Origin: Pseudoalteromonas denitrificans DSM 6059
GTDB lineage: Bacteria; Pseudomonadota; Gammaproteobacteria; Enterobacterales; Alteromonadaceae
Length of the DNA: 64,000 nt
NCBI RefSeq assembly: GCF_900112265.1
Contig: NZ_FOLO01000003.1
Span: 62,001 to 126,000, forward strand
Direction: 5' to 3'
The position numbers and the translations under genes were made by a program. The stretch's first letter is position 1, and the number at the start of each line of letters is the position of its first letter. A model generated the notes under the pieces. It was given only the letters and a program-made list of their open reading frames with translations. It was not told the origin of the DNA and did not search any database. This document shows, in pieces, positions 35,853 to 45,423 of this stretch.

Positions 35853-38672
35853 TTAATTTCCTTCTTTTTCAGGCTCTGTAGTATAAAAAACAGGGGCTGA
35901 TAATTGACTTTGCAATTTATCATTATCAATTGCCTGTACCTTAAAACAATATGTTGTACCAGCTTGTACATCGGTGTAATTGTACACATCTGAGTTTGAA
36001 TCAACTTGCCCCACTTTTCGCATACTTGAGCATGACTTATTTTTACCTCTATAAACATGATATTGATTAATATCTGTATTTGAAGGTAGCTTCCAAAAAA
36101 TTAAAAAACCTGAGTTATCTTTTTCTATGCTCAGTTCTGAAACAGTTTTAGGGATGTGTTTTGTTGTGGCTGATATAGTTCCTGACATTGGGCCTTTAGC
36201 CGAATATTTGTTATATGTGGCTATTTGATACTCATACACAGTGCCATCTTTTAAATCGGTAAATGCTTCCCCATCATCTATAAAATGATTGTTATTGATA
36301 TTAGAAATATCTTCAATTTCTTCAAAATTACCTTTGTTATTTTTACGGTAAATTAAATACCCTTTGTTATCTCTATCATGAGATGCTTTCCAAGATAGTT
36401 TTACCTTTTTCACTTTACCACTAGTGCCTTCAAAATTATCTGGTGGAGAAGGAAGGTTTTTTGTTTTACCTATGACAATATTTGAAGCTTGAGTTTCTAT
36501 TTTTTCATCAAAAGCTGAAATCTTATATTCATATTTTTGACCATCTTTGAGTCTTTTTTTATCAAAATCTTTAAATTGAATGGTTTTATTAGATTTGATT
36601 GTTTTTATCAACTTCCAATTAGTGTGTGTTTCATGTTTTTGGTATAATTTATAACCGGTTATATGTTTAGCTGGTTGCCAAGATAAAATGATTGTTCTAA
36701 GTAAATCATCCTGTTTCACTGCTAATTTCAGAGTTAAAGGGCTGAGAATTTCTTTAATGTTTGAGCTCAAGCTTGTTAAATCATCATTATCTATCGCATT
36801 TATTTTATAAAACGTATTTGCATACACTTTTAAGTCTGAGTCTGAGTAAGTCGTCCCTTCTATATTTGCAACTTTAAGCCAAGCTTCATCATTCCATTTT
36901 CGAAAAAGAGAATAATGCTTAATATCTGTCTCAGGGCTTTTGCGCCAATTAACCGATATGATACCTTCTTCTATAGATAGGTTTAAATCTGAAGGTGGAG
37001 TCGGTAAAGGTTTAGTATTAGCTGACTGGGTTAAAGTGAGCTTACCATCGGCTTCAAATAAGTTTCTTCCAGCAATTGCATAATGATATTGTTGTCCATC
37101 TTCTAATGGTTTTTCAGTGCCATCTATGAAGTGGTTTGTTTCATAACCTTTAATAAAAGCGATTTGAGTTAAATTTGTTTCGTTTGTAATATCACCAATA
37201 TGCCGATAAATTGCATAGCCTGAAATGTCAGTATCATTTATGATCTCCCAAGTAAGTTTAACTTTTTTCACTAAGTTAGATTCTACTAAAAATGATTTTA
37301 CGGCATCGGCTGTTGGTTTTGTTACAACTCTCACTTCTTTTGATTTTAGGGTTTCAGTATATTTATCTACTACTGAAATAGAATATATATAACTTTTACC
37401 ATCTTCAAGTGACTCAGTATCTGTAAATTTTGTATTAGTTATATCTGATATGTTTTTTATAAATTGCCAATTGTCTTCAGAGTTACTTTTTCTATAAATT
37501 TTATACCCGCTGCCTGAGTTAACCTTTGTCCAAGATAGTTCTGCACGCCTCAATAAAGCAGTATCATTAGACTGCAACTCTGATAATGCAATTGTTTTAA
37601 AAGTTAGCAATTCAGACTTTTGACTTTCGCCATTAGAATGATATGCAGAAATAGTAATTTGGTACTGGCTATCAGGTTCAAAATTTTTATCTAATATTAC
37701 AGAATAATTTAATGTCTTATCTTTATAGATAGTATGAACTTTTGACCATGAGTTATCTTTCATTTTTTGATAAAAATTATAACCAACAACACCTTGATTA
37801 TTTAATTGGGGTATAAAGTCAATTTTTATACCATTGACCAGCGATGAAAACTCCATGATAGTGGGAGGTAAAAGGTTAATATCATGTTTTATTTTATTAC
37901 TCATGGATGTTGCATTGACAATTCTATTCCCAGTGACCTCTCTGCCGTCTTCCAAAACAAGATCTAAACGATAATAATATGAACCGCTTACTTCATCCTC
38001 AAACTGAGTTTCTTCTACACTGGCAACAAACTCATATGGACCTTCTTTAGAATGACCACGGTATACATTTGCATATAATACTGAAATATCAGGACTCAAC
38101 TTCCAATCAAGTTTAATGGCAGAACCAATTGATTTTGCGGTAATATCCAAAAAGTAATCACTACTAGAATTTGAAATAGGAGATGAAAAGCCTTGGGTTA
38201 CAGCATTAATAATACTGGTTTCAACTTTTCTCGCCAGTAGCTTTGATTTTTGTAAAATATCCCCTCTTCCTATATAAGACTCGGTCCAAGATTGACTAAT
38301 TCTGCTATTTGAAATATCAATTAAGTTAACAGTAACTTTAACTGAGCTACCAATTTTGTCTATTTCACCAGCAAGAATAAAGTTAACTCCAAGTTCAAGC
38401 CCATAAGAAACAACTAACTTAGTATCAGAGACTTGTGCACCACCAATACGATACAAAATTGCTTCCATATCTCTTCTGGACATAACTGAAATTTGAGAGG
38501 ATTTATCAAGCTCAGTTTCTAGAGAAAATAATAGATCCGCATCAGCGCCTATCGCATCCATACTGACTGGGGTTAAATTAAATAAGGCCAGTGAACTTTG
38601 ACTATTGGCTTGCGTATTGGTGTGAAATATTGCTACCGAAATATAAATAAATAAAGCCAAAAAGTGTTTCAT
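35853..38672 (-). CDS. CsgG/FlgO-like domain with a long FN3 array
   Basis: This 939-residue exported protein has a signal peptide (residues 1-22). A domain at about 25-165 resembles CsgG/FlgO outer-membrane assembly proteins (ISVMSRRDMEAILYRIGGAQ, LELGVNFILAGEI, DISNSRISQSW). About eight fibronectin-III-like modules of 85-95 residues follow (170-930), each with a WK/YKIYRK-type strand and an EY/TYxYxI closing strand. CsgG-fold proteins build outer-membrane pores or rings, and the FN3 array probably makes a periplasmic or surface stalk (inference). It is 17 bases downstream of the CsgG lipoprotein gene. Confidence 0.75.
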   Translation of the reverse strand: MKHFLALFIYISVAIFHTNTQANSQSSLALFNLTPVSMDAIGADADLLFSLETELDKSSQISVMSRRDMEAILYRIGGAQVSDTKLVVSYGLELGVNFILAGEIDKIGSSVKVTVNLIDISNSRISQSWTESYIGRGDILQKSKLLARKVETSIINAVTQGFSSPISNSSSDYFLDITAKSIGSAIKLDWKLSPDISVLYANVYRGHSKEGPYEFVASVEETQFEDEVSGSYYYRLDLVLEDGREVTGNRIVNATSMSNKIKHDINLLPPTIMEFSSLVNGIKIDFIPQLNNQGVVGYNFYQKMKDNSWSKVHTIYKDKTLNYSVILDKNFEPDSQYQITISAYHSNGESQKSELLTFKTIALSELQSNDTALLRRAELSWTKVNSGSGYKIYRKSNSEDNWQFIKNISDITNTKFTDTESLEDGKSYIYSISVVDKYTETLKSKEVRVVTKPTADAVKSFLVESNLVKKVKLTWEIINDTDISGYAIYRHIGDITNETNLTQIAFIKGYETNHFIDGTEKPLEDGQQYHYAIAGRNLFEADGKLTLTQSANTKPLPTPPSDLNLSIEEGIISVNWRKSPETDIKHYSLFRKWNDEAWLKVANIEGTTYSDSDLKVYANTFYKINAIDNDDLTSLSSNIKEILSPLTLKLAVKQDDLLRTIILSWQPAKHITGYKLYQKHETHTNWKLIKTIKSNKTIQFKDFDKKRLKDGQKYEYKISAFDEKIETQASNIVIGKTKNLPSPPDNFEGTSGKVKKVKLSWKASHDRDNKGYLIYRKNNKGNFEEIEDISNINNNHFIDDGEAFTDLKDGTVYEYQIATYNKYSAKGPMSGTISATTKHIPKTVSELSIEKDNSGFLIFWKLPSNTDINQYHVYRGKNKSCSSMRKVGQVDSNSDVYNYTDVQAGTTYCFKVQAIDNDKLQSQLSAPVFYTTEPEKEGN

Positions 38673-38689
38673 CTGTTGACCTTAAAAAT

Positions 38690-40690
38690 TTAAAAGCGGT
38701 GATTTTCAATGATAGATTGTAAATACTTATTTGATTGCGTTGTTATTGGAGATCCAACAACAGCTTTTAATTTTTCATCGAATATAGCATCAACAAATTG
38801 CTCAATTGCATTAATATTTTCCTTACGTCTGAGTAAGAATTCTTCCCCATTTTCAAAATAGGTTTTTTCTAAGTTTCTTAAAGGTTTAAGGACTTCTCTA
38901 GAGAGCTCCTCTACAACTTCAGTTGCCATTGTTTGTAATAATTCAGTATCAGTCGGTATTTCAAGAGGGTCAAAATCTACATTTGCATCTTTAATCCCTT
39001 CATTAGAGGTGTCTTCAACAATTTTTTTTCGCTCTATTGTTTCAACTCGAGTATTTGCACCTGTTGCAACATCTACAATTCTAAAAGACAATTGTATAAA
39101 GCCCACTTTTTTCATATGTTGAACATCATATTCTTTTTCTTCAAATTTAGGCGTCATTATTTTTGCTTTTGGCGCACTTCTTAAGTCTTCTTTTTTGGGA
39201 TTTGGATTCATTGCTTTCCAATTTAAGTAATCAATATTATCCGATATTTCTTCTCCTACTTTATACCTTACTGTTTTAGAGCTCTTTGAATCCGTAGCGT
39301 CAACTTTATAAAGTAAAACACTGCCCATAATTGCAATATCAATCCCGTAAATTCTTCCCATTTCTTGAGCCGTTGACTCTGAAACTACGCCTATTTGACC
39401 TAGCTTCATTTCTTCTAGAATTGATTTTAAATTTTCGCGTTCTAGTATGTTAATGTCTTTACTGGCACTATTAAACAGATTTGAAATCAAATTATTGGCC
39501 ACTAAAACACCCGAGTCAGTACTGTAAGATGGGCTTTTAAAGTCAAAAACAGCGATAGATTTTTTTACACGTTCTACTATTGCATCTTCTATATGTTTCG
39601 TTTTCTTGAATAAATCAACAAAATCTGGATTAAAATCAGAAATCAATCGCATTAAATACCACGCTGAGCCATATTTCCTTTGGTCCATTAATTCTGAGGC
39701 TGTATTATCAATTTGTTCTGATAATGAGTTTTTTAATGCTGTTAACTGAGCATTTTCATAGCCATTATTAATTTTTTGACCTTGTATAATTTTGTCTGCA
39801 CTTTTAGCAAGGTAACCTTGAGTCATTAGCTGACGAGATTGTGATACTAAAGACTCTGTCCATTGTGTTTTAGATATTTGCATTAACTCAACACAATATG
39901 GGTTTATTCGATCGTAACTAATTACCTTTTCACAAGCCTCAAAAGCACCTTCCCAATTTAACTGAGCTTTGGCTTTTTCTGCAACTTGAATAAAATACTC
40001 TTTGTTATTTTTTTTATTTGTATTTTCAATTAATTGTTTTGCATTTTTATTATTAGGGTTAATCGTGATTGCTTTACGAGCATTTTCTAAAGTTGCCGTG
40101 AAATTATCCTGGTTAAACGCATCCCTTGCCAAGTTGAAGTAGTATCTCCCACCTTGAATTTTAATTTTTTGAGTTAATAAGCTAGAGTCTTCATAATTCG
40201 CATATAATTTAGCCAGTTTTTTCATCGAAAAATTAGCATTAACCCATTTATTATTTGTTATATGAGATTTTACGTTTGAATGTAACTGCTTGACCTTATT
40301 AAGTAATATCGCTTCATTATTTGATATGTTTGATTGTGTTGTTTGATAAGATTCATGTTGTGATTGTATTTTTTTTGCTTTATTAAACAGATTTTTAGCT
40401 GTCTCTATGCTTGTTTTATTTAAATCTCCCGATGAAAATACGTTTTTTATTTCATTCGTTAACTGGGTCACTGCTTTACTACGCGCCTGTGCTAATATCG
40501 CTTTATATTGCGGGTTTTTGGGTTCCTTTTGTATTGCTAATTCTAAATAAGAAACAGCTTCGGCATATTTATTTGATGACATTAGCTGCTGAGAAATATC
40601 AAACTCTTTTTTTCCTTTATTAGAGGTACTTTGACAACCAACTAATGTGATAATGATAAATACTAAAAATACCCATTTTTTATTTAACAT
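38690..40690 (-). CDS. TPR-CsgG lipoprotein
   Basis: This 666-residue lipoprotein has a lipobox (LVGC, Cys19). An N-terminal helical TPR-like region runs from 30 to 330. A CsgG-type domain (about 375-640) contains SIAVFDFKSP, NILERENLKSILEEMKLGQ and GIDIAIMGSV. CsgG-fold lipoproteins form outer-membrane channels or rings. The TPR half may recruit periplasmic partners. ATG 40690 follows GGGAT. It is the second gene of the leftward arm, eight bases after the FlgT-like gene. Confidence 0.82.
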   Translation of the reverse strand: MLNKKWVFLVFIIITLVGCQSTSNKGKKEFDISQQLMSSNKYAEAVSYLELAIQKEPKNPQYKAILAQARSKAVTQLTNEIKNVFSSGDLNKTSIETAKNLFNKAKKIQSQHESYQTTQSNISNNEAILLNKVKQLHSNVKSHITNNKWVNANFSMKKLAKLYANYEDSSLLTQKIKIQGGRYYFNLARDAFNQDNFTATLENARKAITINPNNKNAKQLIENTNKKNNKEYFIQVAEKAKAQLNWEGAFEACEKVISYDRINPYCVELMQISKTQWTESLVSQSRQLMTQGYLAKSADKIIQGQKINNGYENAQLTALKNSLSEQIDNTASELMDQRKYGSAWYLMRLISDFNPDFVDLFKKTKHIEDAIVERVKKSIAVFDFKSPSYSTDSGVLVANNLISNLFNSASKDINILERENLKSILEEMKLGQIGVVSESTAQEMGRIYGIDIAIMGSVLLYKVDATDSKSSKTVRYKVGEEISDNIDYLNWKAMNPNPKKEDLRSAPKAKIMTPKFEEKEYDVQHMKKVGFIQLSFRIVDVATGANTRVETIERKKIVEDTSNEGIKDANVDFDPLEIPTDTELLQTMATEVVEELSREVLKPLRNLEKTYFENGEEFLLRRKENINAIEQFVDAIFDEKLKAVVGSPITTQSNKYLQSIIENHRF

Positions 40691-40698
40691 ACAAATCC

Positions 40699-41766
40699 CT
40701 AATTTATTCTGAAAGTAACGTTATTTGAATCAACACTTATTAGTTTTAATTGATAATCTGTTTTTAAAGGACCAGCCAAAATTTCAGCATGTAGCTGTTC
40801 AGGCCAACCTTTATACTTCAGTAGATAAATCCCGACTTCTTTTTCATATTTCACAATTTCAATATCTAACATACCAGATACGCTTTGCTTTAAAGATCTT
40901 GAGAATGATTGTGCTTGTTTATATGAACTCACATTTTCAAGGTCTAAATAAATTGATCGCGCTAAATATTGCTCTTCTTGCCAAAATTGAATAATTTCTT
41001 TTTTTAATGTAGACCAAGTTCGGCTAATTAGCTGTTTAGATAATAATTTAATTAGTTTCGATTGATTACTTCCCGCCTTTGATGTTTCAACATTAGCGCT
41101 TGCAATGATTTGACCATCACCCTTTCTTTTCACATTTGTAACAACTGATAAATTGTTAGATGAAAGCTTAATTCCTTGATATTCACTTTGTGTAGTATGA
41201 AAATTAACATCCATTTGTAAAATAAATCCAGCTTGTACTCTTTGCGTTTCATCAAACACCTCAAAACCGTTCTTGTTTAGTTTTGATGTCATAATTGATT
41301 TTAAGCTTGATCCAGCAAATTGATTATTAGTATTCACTTTTATGGCAACTCTTGGTTTTCTACTCCAGCCATTTACTTTTAGAATTTTTTTAATATCAGA
41401 TAGTAACTCTTGCACATCTACATTGGCCTCAATTTCTACTTCATAAGCATTAAAGTCATTTATGCCTTCAGATAAAATGATATATGAAGAAATATTGCCT
41501 GAAGATGAACTGTAGATTTTGTCTTGCGCAAACACAAAATCATTCACAGATGTACGAGATTGAACAAAGGCACCTGCTACTTGCTCTACAGCAGCCCTTT
41601 TAGCATTGGTAAGTGCTATATTTCGCGTTTTTGCTTTTTCTCCTTTAACGACATCACTGATCCCTTTTGCTGTAACAACTTTGGCTTCTATATTTATTGA
41701 CGTTATAAAAAAAATTAAAACAAGATAGGCGACCAACTTTATATAGTGTGTTTGGTAATAAATCAT
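40699..41766 (-). CDS. FlgT/LPP20-like exported protein
   Basis: This 355-residue exported protein has a signal peptide (about 1-28). Its N-terminal module, AKTRNIALTNAKRAAVEQVAG then SYIILSEGI and VEIEANVDV, matches the FlgT N-terminal/LPP20 pattern. FlgT builds the H ring around the Vibrio flagellar motor. A second domain at about 130-355 has VAIKVNTN and a CsgG/FlgO-like fold. It is the first gene of the leftward arm, with RBS AAGAGATATT. It is an H-ring-like protein with no flagellar gene nearby. Confidence 0.68.
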   Translation of the reverse strand: MIYYQTHYIKLVAYLVLIFFITSINIEAKVVTAKGISDVVKGEKAKTRNIALTNAKRAAVEQVAGAFVQSRTSVNDFVFAQDKIYSSSSGNISSYIILSEGINDFNAYEVEIEANVDVQELLSDIKKILKVNGWSRKPRVAIKVNTNNQFAGSSLKSIMTSKLNKNGFEVFDETQRVQAGFILQMDVNFHTTQSEYQGIKLSSNNLSVVTNVKRKGDGQIIASANVETSKAGSNQSKLIKLLSKQLISRTWSTLKKEIIQFWQEEQYLARSIYLDLENVSSYKQAQSFSRSLKQSVSGMLDIEIVKYEKEVGIYLLKYKGWPEQLHAEILAGPLKTDYQLKLISVDSNNVTFRIN

Positions 41767-41943
41767 AATATCTCTTTAGCAATAATTATTGATAAAACCA
41801 TATGAATTTAACTACATAATTCTGTGTTTTTTACTATATTTTCAATTATAGACTAATGTATTTACTTAGTTTAAATAACTTACCTAGCAATTAGAGTATT
41901 TTGTTTTATTGCTCTACTCCATAATTGGCAGAAGGTTTTAAGT
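41767..41943. promoter_or_regulatory. divergent promoter region of the envelope cluster
   Basis: This 177-base A+T-rich gap lies between the leftward FlgT-like gene and the rightward LPP20 gene, so both arms of the cluster must start here. I see no clear palindromic operator. AGAAGG at 41932-41937 is the ribosome-binding site of the rightward gene. Confidence 0.5.
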
Positions 41944-42393
41944 ATGAATAAGTATATTTTTAGCAAATTGTTTTTATTTATAATTTTAAGTTTTATTTGT
42001 TTTGGAGTTTTGGCATCTGTGCCAAAAGGTGTTCTAAAAGTAAAAGGGTTTGGTACTGTTGACCCTGCAAAAACGTCTAGTGACTTTCAGGCTAAAATGA
42101 TGGCAAAAAGAGCTGCTCAATTAGATGCTCAAAGGCAGCTTGCAGAAACAACAAAAGGCTTACAACTCAGTGCAGGCACAAGCGTTGAAGATTATGAAGT
42201 TACCAGTGATGTGATTGCAACGAGAGTTAAAAGTTTAATTCGAGGGGCTTTTATTATTGACCAAAATGTTAAACCTGAAGATGGAAGTTTTGTAGCGGAA
42301 GTCACATTAGGTCTATGTTTAACAAATGAATCTGAAATTTGTAAATCTCGTGATTCTATAAAATTATTAAGCGACAGTTTAAATGATCAATAA
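41944..42393 (+). CDS. LPP20/FlgP-like exported protein
   Basis: This 149-residue protein has a signal peptide (1-24). The LPP20-fold core AKRAAQLDAQRQLAE, a middle AGTSVEDYEVTSDV and a closing GAFIIDQNV strand are present. LPP20-family proteins include FlgP, which forms the outer-membrane-associated basal disk of polar flagella. It lacks the lipobox of FlgP. It is the first gene of the rightward arm and overlaps the transglycosylase gene by 11 bases. Confidence 0.78.
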   Translation: MNKYIFSKLFLFIILSFICFGVLASVPKGVLKVKGFGTVDPAKTSSDFQAKMMAKRAAQLDAQRQLAETTKGLQLSAGTSVEDYEVTSDVIATRVKSLIRGAFIIDQNVKPEDGSFVAEVTLGLCLTNESEICKSRDSIKLLSDSLNDQ

Positions 42394-43717
42394 AATCACT
42401 TTCATCCTACTATCACTGTTTTTTATGAGAGGCTTTACTTATGCTAGCGATCCGCCAGATTTAAATTTTGATGAAATAGATCAACTGCTTGATAATCAGT
42501 TTGAAGAAAAAAATAATCAAATTGATGCTATATATGAAGCATACTCAAAAGCAATTGATGATGCATTTAAAGGTGCAAGTAAAAAAATATCCGTTCATTG
42601 GCCCAAAGATATTCGTTTGCCAAGTAAAAGTATTTGGGTTGGATATGCACAAGATTTAAAAACGCGATCCTTTGTTAATTATAAAAAAGGTGAAGTTATT
42701 ATAGAAACAAAAATTAAAGATAATAATATTAAAAATGCAAATAAAAACATTCATCAAATGGCCCGCTCTTTAAGCTCAAATAATAATTCAGATATTGTTA
42801 AATTAGATGTATTTTCAAAAGAACTAAAAAATAATTTAGCAAAAACAGATATTAATTTGAAAGAGCCAAAACCAGACAAATATAATACTTTAAAACTTCT
42901 TATACCTGAAAATACAAAAATTAAAGACAGTAAGATCGCAAGTTTTACCAAAGTAATGCAAAAGGTGACTAAGACGCCTGAAATAGGCAAAACTGATACA
43001 AAAACAGCGCAAAAAAAAAGAGACAATCTTCCAAAAAAGCAGACGAAAAATGCCATAACCCAAGAGACCGTGCTTAATACAACACAAAATATTAAAAGTG
43101 GCGTAAAACTAGAATTAATAAAAAAAGGACAAGACGCCATTTTAAGGATGTCTATAAAATTTGTTAATAACTATCAAAAAATACTGATGGAAGAAAATTT
43201 TGATGACGTCAAACGTTTTTCAACAAAATACAATGTCCCTGTATCAATTATATTGGCAATAATTGAAACCGAATCTAGCTTTAATCCTAGAGCGGTCTCA
43301 GCGGTACCAGCATTTGGTCTTATGCAATTAGTACCTAAAACCGCAGGTGTTGATGCACACAATTACGTTCATGGTGAAAAAAGAATTGTTTCTCCAGATT
43401 TTTTGTTTGATGAAACAAATAATCTACAGCTTGGTACGGCTTATTTTAAGTTATTACAAAGTCGCTATTTAAGAAAAATTAAAGACCCACAGTCTCGATT
43501 TTATTGTGCTGTCGCAAGTTACAACACAGGAATAGGAAACCTTGCAAAAACCTTTATTAAAGATAAAAACCTGTCAAAGGCTGCACTTAAAATAAATAAT
43601 ATGACACCGGAACAAGTATATCAGTATCTTATTGTTAATTTACCTGCACAAGAAACAAAAAACTATTTAAAAAAAATAGTTTCAAGAAAAGCAAAATATG
43701 AGCATTTTGATAGTTAA
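42383..43717 (+). CDS. MltC-like lytic transglycosylase
   Basis: This 444-residue exported enzyme has a signal peptide (1-21). A MltC-type N-terminal domain (about 25-110, including KDIRLPSKSIWVGYAQDLKT) is followed by a long Lys-rich linker and a C-terminal SLT lysozyme-like domain (290-435). The catalytic Glu lies in ILAIIETESSFNPRA, and SAVPAFGLMQLVPKTAG is conserved. It cleaves glycan strands of peptidoglycan. Placed inside this cluster, it probably opens the wall locally for assembly of a trans-envelope structure (inference). No lipobox is visible, unlike E. coli MltC. Confidence 0.87.
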   Translation: MINKITFILLSLFFMRGFTYASDPPDLNFDEIDQLLDNQFEEKNNQIDAIYEAYSKAIDDAFKGASKKISVHWPKDIRLPSKSIWVGYAQDLKTRSFVNYKKGEVIIETKIKDNNIKNANKNIHQMARSLSSNNNSDIVKLDVFSKELKNNLAKTDINLKEPKPDKYNTLKLLIPENTKIKDSKIASFTKVMQKVTKTPEIGKTDTKTAQKKRDNLPKKQTKNAITQETVLNTTQNIKSGVKLELIKKGQDAILRMSIKFVNNYQKILMEENFDDVKRFSTKYNVPVSIILAIIETESSFNPRAVSAVPAFGLMQLVPKTAGVDAHNYVHGEKRIVSPDFLFDETNNLQLGTAYFKLLQSRYLRKIKDPQSRFYCAVASYNTGIGNLAKTFIKDKNLSKAALKINNMTPEQVYQYLIVNLPAQETKNYLKKIVSRKAKYEHFDS

Positions 43718-43735
43718 TCCGATACGGAGTGAGAC

Positions 43736-44737
43736 ATGAAATTTTCAATTTTCATTATGATTTTTATTCTTTGTTTAAGTTTTAAAGTGTATGCAGAAGA
43801 TGTTATTCAGGGAAGTGATACTGGCGGTATAAATTGGACCAAAGGAACGGTATTCGCCAGCGGTTATGGTGTTGCTGGAGATAAAGTGCCAAGTAGAAAA
43901 AAAAGACTACTTGCCCGCAGAGCTGCACAAGTTGATGCTTATCGTAACTTAGCTGAAATATTATCGGGTGTTCGGGTAAGCTCCGAAACAACAATTAAAG
44001 ATTTAGAAGCTCATTCTGACATTATTAAAACTAAATTAAATGCTGTGATTAAAGGTGCTTTGATCACAAAAGACATTTATCAGAACGAAGTTGCACAAAT
44101 TGTCATTGAAGTAAAAATGGATGGGACTTTAATCGAAACAATTTCAAATAAGAAAAATCAACCTGGAAAAACATCTTATATAAATAATATTTCTTTTTTT
44201 ATATCTCATTTATTGAGTCCTTCAAATTGGCATACTTTAAACAAAGCTTATGCGAGTGATTTGCCTAATAGTGATAATAGTCTTGATATATCCACTTTTT
44301 TAAGAAAATTACAAGAAAAAATTAAAAATGAACCTAAAGAAAGTGCCATCGAATATATAAAAACTAAACTCGACTCTTTTGAAAGTAAACAATCGTATTC
44401 TGGGTTATTAGTCGATGCTAAAAATATTTCAGAATTTGAACTGGCCACTATCCCTAAGTTAAGAACAAAAGATGGCAAAGTTATCTACCCAACCACTGAG
44501 ATGCTAAATAGCGAAGCATTTAAAAAACGCCCCGTATCATATGATTTTAATGTTACTAATGCAGTTGAAAACAAACGCGTTGCCTACTCCCCTTATATAG
44601 TAAAAGCAATTGGAACATATAAATCTCGAAACTCAGATCTTGTGGTATCTGATGATGTTGCTTTATTTATTAAATCAAATGCTTATATATCTAAAACCTT
44701 AGATAAAGCAAGTGTAATGATAGTTGTTGCTCAATGA
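43736..44737 (+). CDS. LPP20-like exported protein with extra C-terminal domain
   Basis: This 333-residue protein has a signal peptide (1-20). Its LPP20-type module (about 30-130) has LARRAAQVDAYRNLAE, GVRVSSETTIKDLEAHSDI and IKGALI, clearly homologous to the 149- and 317-residue proteins of the same operon. A second module from about 200 onward has LLVDAKNISEFELATIPKL and YPTTEMLNSEAF, which also matches the 317-residue protein. It lies 18 bases after the transglycosylase and overlaps the TPR gene by four bases (ATGA). Confidence 0.78.
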   Translation: MKFSIFIMIFILCLSFKVYAEDVIQGSDTGGINWTKGTVFASGYGVAGDKVPSRKKRLLARRAAQVDAYRNLAEILSGVRVSSETTIKDLEAHSDIIKTKLNAVIKGALITKDIYQNEVAQIVIEVKMDGTLIETISNKKNQPGKTSYINNISFFISHLLSPSNWHTLNKAYASDLPNSDNSLDISTFLRKLQEKIKNEPKESAIEYIKTKLDSFESKQSYSGLLVDAKNISEFELATIPKLRTKDGKVIYPTTEMLNSEAFKKRPVSYDFNVTNAVENKRVAYSPYIVKAIGTYKSRNSDLVVSDDVALFIKSNAYISKTLDKASVMIVVAQ

Positions 44738-45423
44738 AAAAATTACTCGGATTTATTTTTTTAGCGATTAGTTTCAATGCACAATGTTTTGATTCTGTAA
44801 AAGTAGCCATCGTTAAAGCTCAAATTAATGTTGAGGCTGGTGAATTTGACAAAGCAAAGGATTACTTAGCAAAAGCGACTCTAGAATATCCAAATAATGA
44901 TGTTTTATTTGCTTTATATGGCCAAGCATTATACGAAAGTAAACAATTTAAAGAAGCCGAATTAAAATTTAGATATGCACTTCAGATAAACCCCCTAAAT
45001 AGTGTTGCTAAAAGTTATATTGAAGTTATACGGGAGACAAATACAGCGACGATTAGTGAAAAAGCGAAACAGTTTGAAGATATTTCTTTTGATAAAATTG
45101 GTGATTTAATCGCCATGGCATTTGCTTTTTTACTGGCTTCTATCATGAATACTTACCTAATACGTTTTAGTGAATGGCGCTTCGAAAAAAAATCAAAATC
45201 ATTATTTTTGAAAGGCGATTATGATGATTTTGCCGATTTATTGGAACTGCAAATTGGCAGTAACTCTCTAAAACCTCTACGCCATAGTTTAAGTTTTATG
45301 TTACTGCACAAATCTTCTGAAGAAGCGCTCAATATTCTTGAGTTATATGTTAATACAGATGAAAACTTTCAAGTTTTAAAACGGATGATAAAACAAGATG
45401 TTAAAAAAAGTAATTTGTCTTAG
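44734..45423 (+). CDS. TPR membrane protein
   Basis: This 229-residue protein has a signal peptide or N-terminal anchor, then two TPR-like repeats (residues 25-100: EFDKAKDYLAKA, QALYESKQFKEAELKFRYAL). A hydrophobic segment near 125-145 (DLIAMAFAFLLASIMNTYLI) is followed by a helical C-terminus. It is probably an inner-membrane scaffold with periplasmic repeats. It is coupled to both neighbours by overlaps of 4 and 26 bases. Confidence 0.7.
   Translation: MKKLLGFIFLAISFNAQCFDSVKVAIVKAQINVEAGEFDKAKDYLAKATLEYPNNDVLFALYGQALYESKQFKEAELKFRYALQINPLNSVAKSYIEVIRETNTATISEKAKQFEDISFDKIGDLIAMAFAFLLASIMNTYLIRFSEWRFEKKSKSLFLKGDYDDFADLLELQIGSNSLKPLRHSLSFMLLHKSSEEALNILELYVNTDENFQVLKRMIKQDVKKSNLS

Noticed and set aside
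42754-43140. 128-codon minus-strand frame inside the transglycosylase gene
   Set aside because: It is antisense to the Lys-rich linker and has a hydrophobic composition that simply mirrors A-rich codons.
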